A stretch of 64,000 nt of DNA from Schizophyllum amplum (taxonomy: Eukaryota > Basidiomycota > Agaricomycetes > Agaricales > Schizophyllaceae): NCBI GenBank assembly GCA_007026445.1, contig VDMD01000015.1, positions 124,001-188,000 on the forward strand, written 5' to 3'. The translations under genes were made by a program, and so were the position numbers. Below, piece after piece: positions 54,720-64,000 of this stretch; within the stretch, counting starts at the first letter, position 1, and the number at the start of each line of letters is the position of its first letter. The notes under the pieces are model-generated. The model had not been told where the DNA came from. It saw only the letters and a program-made list of their open reading frames with translations, and ran no database searches.

Positions 54720-56559
54720 ATGGAATCCAGCACACCCTACACTCATGAAGAGATATGGAAATGGACTCTGACCGCCGATGCTGTAGCGCCCTGCTATGTA
54801 AAGGATGTCTTCAAGCTTGAGGCGAACGACAAGCAGAGTGCGTCACCGGAGTCCACAAATGTCGAGTTCGACATCGATGTTATATGCAGATGGAGACTTC
54901 TTCTGGCTTGGCGGGATCCCGTGTCGTACAGTCAAGCTGATGGGCATGCTTGTGGGAGTTCAGGCTTACGAGAAACGGATCGTATACAGTGGTGCGTTCC
55001 TTTGGTTGCATCCTCATTCGTCCTCTTACACAGGTCCTTGCAGTGGACGACGGCACGGCGGTTATTGACTGTGTAGACCGGCAACCAGCTATGCAGGCAC
55101 CCAAATTATCCGTCCTCGCCCTTGAGCCGCTGCCCATAGCAGGAGTAGGCGCCACGGTCGCGGTGGTTGGAAACGTCCTTCCCCGTCAAGAGCGTCAGAT
55201 CTCTGTTAACTCCATACGTATGTCCTCCATATACGATCGTCGTGGAGATGCTGAAGCGGTTGAGACAGAGCGCTGCAAGCAGGCTAACGAAGAGCCGTTG
55301 CATTGGCTGGCTGTTCGCGAGCTGCATCGGTCGTCGTATTCTTCTTCAACACCATTCACTATACCACAGACGGATACCTTCACACCATCCCAAGTTCCTT
55401 CACGTCCACAAACACCCGCCTCAGTCGCGTCTACATCCGTTGCGCCGAGTCCCACCAAGTCTATTGCCTCGTCAGCCCAGTCGAGCCCGGTGAAAAGTCT
55501 TATTCAGGTGTGTTGATGTTGCGAATATGTCCTTGCTTATTGCTGACGCTGATCTAGTCTCCTGTAAAGCTTCGTCGCCCTTCTCGCCTTCACACTCGCG
55601 ATCTTACCGAGAACACTTTCCGCGTTTACCTCAAACACTTCATGGACAATGCACCACCACTATCCGACGCCAGCGATTCGCGTGACAGCGGTCCGTTCTC
55701 CACCCCTACAAAGCGAAGACGCGGGGAAGATCTTGATCTGACCCCACGCCCTTCTCGCCTCGCATCTATCGAGAACACCCCTCGCCGGCATCAACAACAT
55801 AAGACGCAAGCTTCTGATTCGCATCCTACTGGCTTCACACTATCATACCTCCGCCGTGTACCCGAACTTCGGGATCTCGCCAAACGTACCGTCAAGGCGG
55901 AAGCAAAGCGCCGTGCTCGAGCTGCCAACGAGGAAGCACGGACATCCACCCAGAACAGCAACACAGATTCTCGACCGGCCAAATACACGAGACCACGAAC
56001 AAGTACCAAGGACGAACCGACGTCACGTCGGATGAAGCGCCTGTTCCAGTGGGCTCTTACCGCCCTTCTCAATGACGGGTACATCATATTGTGGGATGGT
56101 CCGGCGCGCTCCTGCTCCTCTGCAGACATTGTCGCAGACACAAGTTGTCTCTGGAGAAGTTCGGGGACCACGCAAGGCACCGCCAACACAACCGCGGGCA
56201 CCGTCGACATCACCGCGAGTACTCTTGCATCCACTTCCGCTCTACCAGCTACTACGGACGATGAGCTTTCTGATCCGGACGAGCGGGAAGAAGCCTACAC
56301 TCCACTTGAACCAGTCATACTCGCCCGCGCCGTAGAAGACGCCGTTGCCAAATTGATAGCGCGCAAGCGACGAGCTGGCGCGGAATCACATTTGCTATCT
56401 ACGAGCAAGGAATCCATCATCGCGCTCATGCAGAGAGACGATAGATGGCGATATTTGCATGGTTGGCAGGTCGAGCAAGCGCTCGAAGTGCTCGTGGACG
56501 AAGATGTTGTGTATGAGCGTACTTCTGCGAGATGGTCGCTGCGTCGGAGTCGACGATAA
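54720..56559 (+). CDS. stn1: Stn1-like telomere capping protein (CST complex, OB-fold)
   Basis: Subunit of the CST complex that protects telomeres and helps fill in the C-strand. Four exons (54720-54837, 54890-54991, 55044-55507, 55558-56559) join to 561 residues. N-terminal OB-fold: EEIWKWTLTADAVAPCYVKD, FWLGGIPCRTVKLMGMLVGV, QAYEKRIVYSVDDGTAVIDC, GATVAVVGNVLPRQERQISV. The middle is Ser/Thr/Pro-rich (residues ~200-260). Then a bipartite basic region, FRVYLKHFMDNAPPLS, and TGFTLSYLRRVPELRDLAKR. The C-terminal winged-helix region reads DRWRYLHGWQVEQALEVLVD, EDVVYERTSARWSLRR. The last 35 residues would pack as a wHTH. Introns are 50-52 bp. This Ascomycota/Basidiomycota-type Stn1 is longer than yeast-like OB-only forms because of the disordered linker. 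Confidence 0.87.
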
Positions 56560-56736
56560 CCGTCGCAGTTAAACCGTCGTTTTCATGCTAGACGCCATCG
56601 CGTGAGGTCAAGGATCGTATATACGGGGTAATGTAGTCAGTCTTCACACGTGGTAGTATCAGATGTTCAATTGAACTTGAAGCAGAGATGGTCCATGCAA
56701 TACATTGGGCACCAGTAAGTTACATTATAAGGAACC

Positions 56737-59275
56737 TCAAGCATGAGTCTTGTCGTTCGACCTCCATTTCTCTTGCAACGCAATCCAAGCCGGCTCATCT
56801 CCCTCTCCACCACCAACAGTGATTACACCCGCGCGTCTCGCTCGGTATACATAGTCGGCGAAGTCCTTCCCAACAGTCGAGGATTTGCCGTAAAGCATCG
56901 GATGGCGCTTGCGGAGGATAGTGTTGATGACGGTGCGGTTCGACCTGGTGTATCCCGCATTGAGCTGCGCCTGCAAGAGCTGTACTAGTGGTGTGAATGC
57001 GGCGGGAAGCAGAGGATGGGCTGGTGGCAGGGTTGAGGACAGGACCGCCTCCCCAAAGCCTGACTGTAATTCGACCCATGCCTCCGAGCCCGTCCCACCG
57101 GTGACTACCAGATTGGCTGCTGTAGCCGCCGCGATATAGGTCTTGAAGTCCGGAAGGCCGGCTTTCTGGTAAACTCGTCTGTCGGAGCGCAGCAGGCGAC
57201 CACTCAGCTCCTTGCGGCGAGGGCGGGAGCTTCCCGCTGCGTGAAGCAGACGCATGACGTCCATGAGTGGAAGAAAGTGTACCGGCACAGCTGCAAGTGT
57301 CGGGGGAGATGTACTTCCTTCCGCTCTCGCGTCAGGGCGATCCTCTATGCCGACGCCAGTAGAGAGAAAGGTAGCTTGCGTTTCTGTCTCTCTCGGCGGA
57401 TGCCCAACAGGATCGTCTGATTCTGCGATATACCTGGTGGCAAGGGCGATCCAAGCCTCGGGATCTTCTTCAGCGCCTCCAAGCACGACAATATCTACAG
57501 CCGCAGCCGCTGCAGCATATTCGTGAAAGCTCTTCATACCGAGCCTGATGTATGCATCCGGATTGACCACGAGTAGCTGATTGACGACAGATGAGCGACA
57601 CAGACGATAGTCGCCTTTGGCATAAGATACGCGGAGAATCTCGAGGAGGGGCTCGAAAGGGGACGACGAGATATTCACGGCAGACGGCGACATCGTGGGT
57701 TGTGACGTATGATTTAGGCTTGAACTTGTAGACGCTGTCGAAAGAGCAGACGGTTTGAGTACAGAGGGGTTTGCTGATAGACCGGCGTCCTGTGCAGCAA
57801 TCGGTGGAGATGTACAGTGATCCGGTCCTGCAGTTTCAGTACAGGTCGCGAGCACAGGAGAGTGATCGACGGTAGCCGGCGTATAGGTCGGCGTTATGAG
57901 CACATCAGCAGCAGAATGAGCTTCGCTAGCGGGTTGCTCCAATAGAGCAATCCACGCCTGCGCGTCTTCTCCGCCCATCTGGACGATGCCCGCAGCCGAT
58001 GCCATGGACGAGTATTCCTTGAAAGTGGACGCACCCGCCTCCTTGAAGATGTTTTGGTCGCCAAGCATCAGCTTGATACCGACAACGGAGCGCAGGGGAC
58101 GAGATTCTCCTTCTTGAAGGAAGTTACGCAAGATGCGGACAAGGGGCTCCCAATTCGTGTGCAAAGACTGCAAAGGGTTGATAGATGATACAGGTGACGA
58201 GATTGCACCCGCTGGAGATGGTTTCGGTGGTGAGGGGATAGACGAGACCTCATATGCAACATTAGGCGGTAAGGTGGATAGAATAGGCGAGGGCCGTAAG
58301 TCAGCCTTGCGCATCGAATTTGACGAGGGTGCTGAGAGTGCTGTGGATGGAGGAGACGGAACCGTTCTACCGTTGTTGGCCGTCGGAAGATTCGTATGCG
58401 TAAGTTTGGGAGAAGAAAGGGTTTCGTAGGATGGTATATCTGTTGATGTCAACCCATTGAGATTGGTAGCCGGTTGCGCGCGTCTTGACGATTGTTCTGG
58501 CTCGATTGGTCAATTGAGCACGAACATGAATTCATGGCGCAATTCTGCGCACCTCTGAGCTGCTCTACCGGCAAAAATTCAGCTCTTTCCAGAGTGCGCT
58601 TGCTCATGGATGGAGAATTGACGTGTCGCGACGCCCGGGGCGATGGTGACGCAGGAGTCTGGGGCAAAATCGGACGCTTGTCTTCGTATTCACGTTCCTT
58701 CAGCCCGAGTATGTCCGTGATCCAGTCGACGTGCAGCGACACCTGGGTCAACAGGCTCTTGTGAGGTCCGGGTTGCGAGTGACACATGAGAATAACATTG
58801 TAGTGCCGCCGACGAAGCACTGCGGTGGTGTATGCGAAGTCGCGATCGCCAGAGATCAGGACGATGGTCGCTGGCGCAGGATGATCAAGCGCGAATAGCA
58901 ACATATCCGCTGGGAACGCATGTGAGAAAGCTGCTACAACGTAGAGATGATGATAACGCACTTTGGAGCATCTGGTCCGCCGCATTTTTCTGTCCATTAT
59001 GCGGACAGTCAATCAAGGCCACCCCTGTTGACTGCAGCTCTGACCGCATGCTATTGGGTACGGTACACAGCTGCGGATCCAGGTAGGCGTTGAAGCTAGT
59101 GACGCTCCCGTGCACGCGCGCTATGCTCTCGATGTTCTTCGCGATATCAAAGCCGGTACAGCCGCCAGTGAAATGGCAGTTCTCTGCCGCTACAAGTCAG
59201 CAGCGATATATACCTGCAGCCAGTCTAAACGTACTTACCATAGTCCCAAAAGATTCCTACGTGTGCTCGCGACAT
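56737..59275 (-). CDS. NYN-domain protein with four LOTUS/OST-HTH-like modules (gene B)
   Basis: Predicted RNA-binding nuclease-like regulator. Four exons (59275-59239, 59183-58962, 58909-58553, 58496-56737) join to 791 residues. NYN (residues ~1-150): SRAHVGIFWDYENCHFT, IESIARVHGSVTSFNAYLD, LIDCPHNGQKNAADQMLQTD, ATIVLISGDRDFAYTTAVLR, CHSQPGPHKSL. The linker is Ser-rich. Module starts are at about residues 321 (WEPLVRIL), 486 (FEPLLEIL), 613 (FLPLMDVM) and 706 (FTPLVQLL). Each has the core R..R...v...L, F-Y..A...GIV-GG, and WI.L at the end (for example AYTTAV... then EDAQAWIALL). Introns sit after WDYE (phase 1) and after MLQ (phase 1), exactly as in genes A and C. The last 1760 nt are uninterrupted. 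Modules 2-4 match, one to one, the three modules visible in gene D, so B and D are recent duplicates. Confidence 0.9.
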
Positions 59276-59666
59276 GAAGGTAGAAGCAAACAGACGGCCC
59301 GACACCCGCTACCCGCCCTCAACGTCGACGTTTGAACGTCTGGCACATCTGCCGCGGGTCCAGGAGACTCAGTTCCTCGTCGCATCGGCATCCGCTTCAA
59401 TACTTAAGAGTGTGTAAGCGACTCGTACTTGAGCAGAGATTCGAGATCAGCAGGTCTAGCAGCAATGATTCTAGCATGGTTTGCTGATTAGTCACAACGT
59501 TTAATGGTCGTCCGGATGAGAGCAGTCTGCACTGTATAGGAGCAACTCGACCATTCCATGCGAACGACGCGCCTATAGTGTACATCGGAGAATTCCAGCA
59601 TGATTTCAAGGAAGTAAGTACGAATTCAGTACAAGTCAGCACACCTTCTCATCTCGAGCATCGAAG
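59276..59666. other. Intergenic region between NYN genes B and C
   Basis: 391 bp, no gene. Serves as the promoter of gene B and the 3' region of gene C. Confidence 0.5.
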
Positions 59667-62301
59667 TCAAACCACCACCTTCTTCCACTTCTTCTCCAAC
59701 GCGATCCAGGTCGCCCCTCCATCAGGGCTTCCTCCCAGCACCACGATCCCAGCATCTCTCGCACTCTCGGCGTACTCCCTGAAGTTTCCTACTCCCGCCT
59801 TCACGTACACGTCCTTGTCCCGCTGCGGTAACGCCGAACCGATCAGCCCGCGATTGGGGCTTGCCTGACCGTCTGCGCGATATTCCTGCAGGACACGAAC
59901 GAGAAGGCGGAACTTGGCTGGCACCGCAGAAAGTTTCGGTGGCGATGCCTTGGCGAGGGTGGGTACAGTAGGCGCTTTCTCGTCCTCCTCCGCCAGAGAC
60001 ACCCATTCCGCGCCGTTGCTGAACCCAGAAAGAACGACTATGCCCAAAGATGCTGCCTGAGCGAGGTATGCCGCGCAGCCAACCGTGTTCGTCTTCTTGC
60101 AGATATTCGGGTCCCGCTTGAGCAGCTGCTCTCCGACGAAGGATCGCAGCGGTCGAGATCGCCCTTGCTGCTTCTGCTCCTGCAAGATCTGCACGAGAAG
60201 TCGAAAGTTGGTGGCAGTCGAAGATTTGGTTGAAGACGCGATGGCTGGAGTAATGATCGCGGGCGAAGGGGGAGGCAAGGCTACGTGACGCAGACCCTTG
60301 GTGAGCGATATCCATTCCGCCCCTCCCTTCGTTCCGCCCAGAATCACTATCCCCGCAGCGCTTGCATTGGCAACATATTCCCCGAAGCCCCGCACGTTCG
60401 CTGCCTGATAGACGTTTACATAATCCGCCTTGAGCGAAGCCCCAACAACTGAGTGTAGTGGCCGTGCGTGTCCCGCTTTGAAATGCTGCTGGAGAGCGTG
60501 CACGAGTGGTTGAAAACATGGGAGCACACGGCCAAGCGTCGACGTAGCAAGCTTAGCGGATGGCGCCTGCGGTGATATCCCTGACGCTGTCGCCGCCGCG
60601 ATGGCAACGCCCGCCACAGAGGATGGCGATGTGGCCATGTCAATGGTCATCGAGCGTACAGCCGAAGATTGTACCGGCTCTACGCTTCTCGACGCGTTTG
60701 GAAGCTCTGGAAAGTGTCCTGGCTTCGCAAAATCCGCGTGTAATGATATCCACGCGTCGCCGCTGGTTCCGCCCATCTCCACGACCCCGGCCTCCTGGGC
60801 GGCCTGAACGTAATCCTTGAAGCAATTGTAGCCCACTCTGGTGTAAGCGTCTGGGCGAGTGGCGAGAAGGGCGTTGCCGACAAGGGATCGTTTCGGCCGA
60901 ATCTCGTCGACAGTATATCGAAGAGCACGCAGGACACGAATGAGGGGCTTGAAGGCAGAAGCGGACCGCGAATGAGACGCGGATGATGAGCCCTGCGAGA
61001 CGACAGGGAGGAACGACAAGGTCGAGGTTGTTGATCCTGGATCTGGCAAAGGCGATGGTAGTAATAGGTGCGCAGAAGAGCGCGAGCCCCGTTCACAACC
61101 CTCCGCTAGCGCGATCCAATTCTCCCCTCCTGATGCACCACCGCCCAGCGTCACCATTCCGGCCTCCCGAGCACGCGCTACGTACTCGGAGAAGCCTTTT
61201 GCGCGTGCTCTCTCGTATATTGCGGCGTCCTTTTGTCGGAGGAGATATCCAATTACGCCCCGATTTGGCTGCGTAAATCCGGCCTTCATCTGCTCGTATA
61301 GAACCCGTACGAGTGGTCTATACTCCCGCGGGACGTCTTGGACAAGTGAAGTCGCCGTTGGAGACTGGTGCTCCGGCATCAAGGTCACGACTGCAGAACA
61401 AGGCGATGGGTCGTTTGCTGCCTTGTCTTCTGGATTGTGCGAGGACGTGGATTGTAGCACAGTCTGGATTCCCGCCATACTGTTACTCGAGAGCTCGTTC
61501 TCGGCGACATCAATGGCCCTATTTTCGGGACTCGAAGGAGGTGTGCGCCAACTGTCAGTGGATGTAGCAGTGCTTGATGGCGTTGAGTACGCGTTCCTCT
61601 GGTCTGAACCGTAGGACGCGTCGCCCTCGCTAGATGATGGCGAAATGGGTGGCGCAAGGCCGAACGAGAAGGAGCGTGACCACTGCCGCCGATGGGAGGG
61701 ATCCTCTGGGAAACCCAATATCTCCGTGTTCCAGTTCAAGCAGGCCGACACCTGTGACGCCAGGCTCTTATGTGGACCTGGCTGGGAGTGGCAGACAAGG
61801 GCGACCTTGTAGCGTCGGCGCCGAAGTACGGAAACCGTGTATGCGAAGTCTCGATCGCCGGATATGAGGATGAGTGTGGCGGGGGCGGGATGATCGAGAG
61901 CATAGGACAGCATATCGGCTGAAGATTCGGATGCCCATCAGCTCGCAAAACCGCGCTCGATCCATAGTCACTCACTTTGAAGCATCTGATCGACAACGTT
62001 CTTTTGGCCGTTGTGCGGACAGTCCACGAGTGCGACACCACTTGATTGCAGCTCGGAGCGCATCCCCGCGGGTATCGCGCAGTGTTGCATGTCCAGATAG
62101 GCATTGAAGGTAGTGACTGTGCCATATCCGAGAGCAATTCGCTCGATAGCCCTAGCGATGTCAAAGCCAGATCGTCCTGCTGTATATCGACAATTCTCTG
62201 TTTAAGATCGACTGTGAGTGCCTTGACTCGAACAGGCATCGCAACGATCGCACGAGCTCACCGTAGTCCCAAAATATGCCTACGCTGGCGGTCACCGCCA
62301 T
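59667..62301 (-). CDS. NYN-domain protein with five LOTUS/OST-HTH-like modules (gene C)
   Basis: Three exons (62301-62262, 62197-61976, 61918-59667) join to 837 residues. NYN (~1-145): AVTASVGIFWDYENCRYTAG, IERIALGYGTVTTFNAYLDM, GVALVDCPHNGQKNVVDQML, TLILISGDRDFAYTVSVLRR, CHSQPGPHKSLASQVSACL. Ser/Thr-rich linker to ~285. Module starts are at about 287 (YRPLVRVL), 410 (FKPLIRVL), 556 (FQPLVHAL), 659 (FRLLVQIL) and 757 (FRLLVRVL). Each ends with GG...W.(S/A)L. A few bases separate the third and fourth modules (SSTATNFRLLV). The second exon is 222 nt in both B and C. The whole C-terminal part is one exon, in contrast to gene A. No signal peptide or membrane span is seen. Same strand and order as B and D. 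Confidence 0.9.
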
Positions 62302-62794
62302 GGTGGCAGGAGGCGAACTGCAAGCAGGCATACACGGTCCTTCCGCCGCAAAGAATCTGCCGGTCGCCGGATGTCAGCGTACGATCGCGTGGGCGGCACG
62401 GAGGCAAGATGGCCATAAGAAGTCGCAGCATTCATCGGGCCAGCAATGCGCGAGCCGCGTGCGGTCCACGCCAACTGTAGCCTACAGAGGCGAGGTCCAA
62501 GGCGGTCCATCGTTACATACGGGCTGCATACGGGTATGTGCATGGGACGCACACTGGATCAAGGTGACTCTCAAGAGGCGGGCATCCGCGCCGACGTTCC
62601 GACGAAGTGGGTGGCCGGACGTGTCTGCTGGACAACTGCTGGAAGACTTGCGTCCAGCATTCATATATTCATACATGCAGACAACATGATCATAAGTGAG
62701 GATATGAGATACAGCATAGCTCTGAAGACAAGTATAGGGGTACAGTAAACGATGAAATTGACCTCAAGGCATGGCTTGAACGGGTTCAACGGAA
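62302..62794. other. Intergenic region between NYN genes C and D
   Basis: About 490 bp. Contains no supported gene; open frames are shadows or chance. Promoter of gene C and 3' region of gene D. Confidence 0.5.
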
Positions 62795-64000
62795 TTAAGC
62801 TGTTCCTTCTCGCCATCCCTCCGCCAGCGCAATCCACGGCGACTCCCCCTCTTTTAAGCCGAGGCCCAAGGTCACCAAGCCCATCTCGCTGGCCTGCTGG
62901 ATGTAGCCTGCGTAGTCCTTGACCTCAGCCTTACGGTATAAGGCTGGATCGCGAGTTCGCAGTATTCCTCCAATAACACTGCGGTTCGACCGTTGGTACC
63001 CCGCACGCACCTGGGCTTGCAGAAGTTGTACCAGCGGCCGGAAGTGGACGGGTATACCACAGTCTGGCGCAGGCGAGGGGCGAAGCAGGCTTGCATACGC
63101 TGGTGTCAGCGCCATCCATGCATTGGAGTCCGCGCCACCAAGTTCCACGACCCCTCCTGTCGATGCCGCAGTGCAGAGACCGTCGAAGTCAGATATGCTG
63201 GTTTGCTTGTATATATGGCTGTACGTGCGGGTGATTCGGGTGCTGACTTCTTGGCGGCGCGGCCGCGGGTTGCCTGCCTCTAGAAGAACGAGGAGGATGT
63301 CCACGAGAGGCTTGAAATGCATGGTAGCGACCGTCCGTGCAAGCGCTGCGTTAGGTGGGAATGCCTGGGGAAATGAAGACGGCGCCGAGGACGTCGATGC
63401 GTTCTGAATGAATGAGAAAGAAGAGGTGGTATCGGGTAATCCTGGATGCGAGGCGATGACTGGCGCAGGGATGGGCTGTGTATTGAGCTGGGCATCCCCA
63501 ACCATTTGCGGAAAGCCAGCTGCGTCGCCCAATCGTACCGATCCCGGTGAAGACAGTGTCTTGTCCGCATTGCAACGGCCCAAATATGCTTCAGACAAAG
63601 CGATCCAGGGGCTCGCACCTCCTTCCGCGCCACCCAGATGGGCCACCCCTGCTGCGGCAGCGGCGGCGGCATAGTCACCAAATCGAGAAAAGCCTCCTTT
63701 CGTATATGCATGCATATCCTGCGCCATGACATGAACGCTGACGACAGCGCGACGAGGTCGCACATCGCCTTGTTCGTATAATAAGCGCAGAACGCTGATG
63801 AGTGGCTGGAAAATATCCACTGAGCAGGCCTGATCAGGCGTTATTTCCGGCGGTACTTCTTGCGAAGTGGACAGAGATAACGCGGTGTCGAGCGAAGAAT
63901 CAGAGGGTGCAGAACATGTCGACGTAGAGGGCGAGTCGACGCTGGCAGGCTCTTGATGCGAGGAGACGTCGAGTTTGTCTTCAATGATTGATGTAGGTGG
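62795..64000 (-). CDS. LOTUS/OST-HTH-like multi-module protein, NYN gene D (5' end outside the window)
   Basis: Open from the window edge to a stop at 62795; 401 residues are visible. Ser-rich linker (SHQEPASVDSPSTSTCSAPS), then three modules: from FQPLISVLRLLYEQGDVRPR, from FKPLVDILLVLLEAGNPRPR, and from FRPLVQLLQAQVRAGYQRSN, with typical ends SPWIALSE, NAWMALTP and SPWIALAEGW. No stop and no intron appear in this part. The three modules line up with modules 2-4 of gene B (AAAAAAAGVAHLGG against AAAAAAVDIVVLGG; AGYQRSNRSVI against AGYTRSNRTVI). An N-terminal NYN domain is expected beyond 64000, but I have not seen it. Confidence 0.85.
   Translation of the reverse strand, partial: PPTSIIEDKLDVSSHQEPASVDSPSTSTCSAPSDSSLDTALSLSTSQEVPPEITPDQACSVDIFQPLISVLRLLYEQGDVRPRRAVVSVHVMAQDMHAYTKGGFSRFGDYAAAAAAAGVAHLGGAEGGASPWIALSEAYLGRCNADKTLSSPGSVRLGDAAGFPQMVGDAQLNTQPIPAPVIASHPGLPDTTSSFSFIQNASTSSAPSSFPQAFPPNAALARTVATMHFKPLVDILLVLLEAGNPRPRRQEVSTRITRTYSHIYKQTSISDFDGLCTAASTGGVVELGGADSNAWMALTPAYASLLRPSPAPDCGIPVHFRPLVQLLQAQVRAGYQRSNRSVIGGILRTRDPALYRKAEVKDYAGYIQQASEMGLVTLGLGLKEGESPWIALAEGWREGTA

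Noticed and set aside
59722..60519. 265-codon overlapping frame inside NYN gene C
   Set aside because: It is a shifted-frame shadow of the real modules; composition is Arg/Gly/Ser noise.

Overview
This window is nuclear DNA of a filamentous fungus, almost certainly a basidiomycete of the class Agaricomycetes. The genes are dense and cut by many introns of about 45 to 60 bp with GTRNGT donors. The protein set is eukaryotic and fungal: Stn1, QCR7, CMC2, a TACO1-like protein, a SulP sulfate permease, a GH31 alpha-xylosidase, an F-box/LRR protein and transketolase. No tRNA, rRNA or CRISPR array was found.

Layout. 1-2.35 kb is low-complexity DNA: a ~30 bp minisatellite, purine or pyrimidine tracts, a 21 bp minisatellite and G-run tandem repeats. 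2.4-3.8 kb holds an RluA-type pseudouridine synthase. 4.5-17.4 kb is a transposon-rich block. It has the 5' part of a broken F-box gene on its left and a 3' exon of the same family on its right. Between or inside these lie two TA-flanked miniature inverted-repeat elements, a solo LTR with a 5 bp target duplication, a 3.1 kb fold-back element with ~330 bp terminal inverted repeats, and degenerate dispersed repeats. An intact F-box paralogue follows at 21.05-23.1 kb, after an unrecognised membrane-protein gene.

From 23.7 kb onward is ordinary gene-rich DNA: nucleoside diphosphate kinase and QCR7 (divergent pair), an EST1/SMG-type PIN-domain protein, an NTF2-like protein, a TACO1/YebC protein, a SulP permease, a decayed interval (36.9-39.5 kb), STRAP (WD40), a GH31 alpha-xylosidase, a TPR protein, a TenA-like protein with an apparent one-base frameshift, and two tandem genes for tiny Cys-rich proteins. 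Then come CMC2 and transketolase (divergent pair) and Stn1.

The most unusual content is at 49-64 kb. Four related genes encode an N-terminal NYN (PIN-like RNase) domain joined through Ser/Pro-rich linkers to one to five copies of a ~75-residue LOTUS/OST-HTH-like module (the fourth gene runs off the window, so its NYN domain is inferred). Three lie head to tail on the minus strand (56.7-64.0 kb) and one lies 6 kb away on the plus strand. Intron positions in the NYN part are shared, and the modules differ in number but match by position between genes. This looks like a locally expanding MARF1/limkain-type RNA-regulatory family and is the best candidate for an undescribed system here. The two proteins with an RGGCIPxP...IIPIPCCC architecture are the second candidate.

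Exon boundaries were worked out by hand. For ndk, qcr7, the EST1-like gene, STRAP, the TPR gene, cmc2, transketolase, stn1 and NYN genes A to C, the joined exons keep an open frame and give plausible family lengths. Gene ends for the NTF2-like gene, the membrane-protein gene and the first small Cys-rich gene are less certain.
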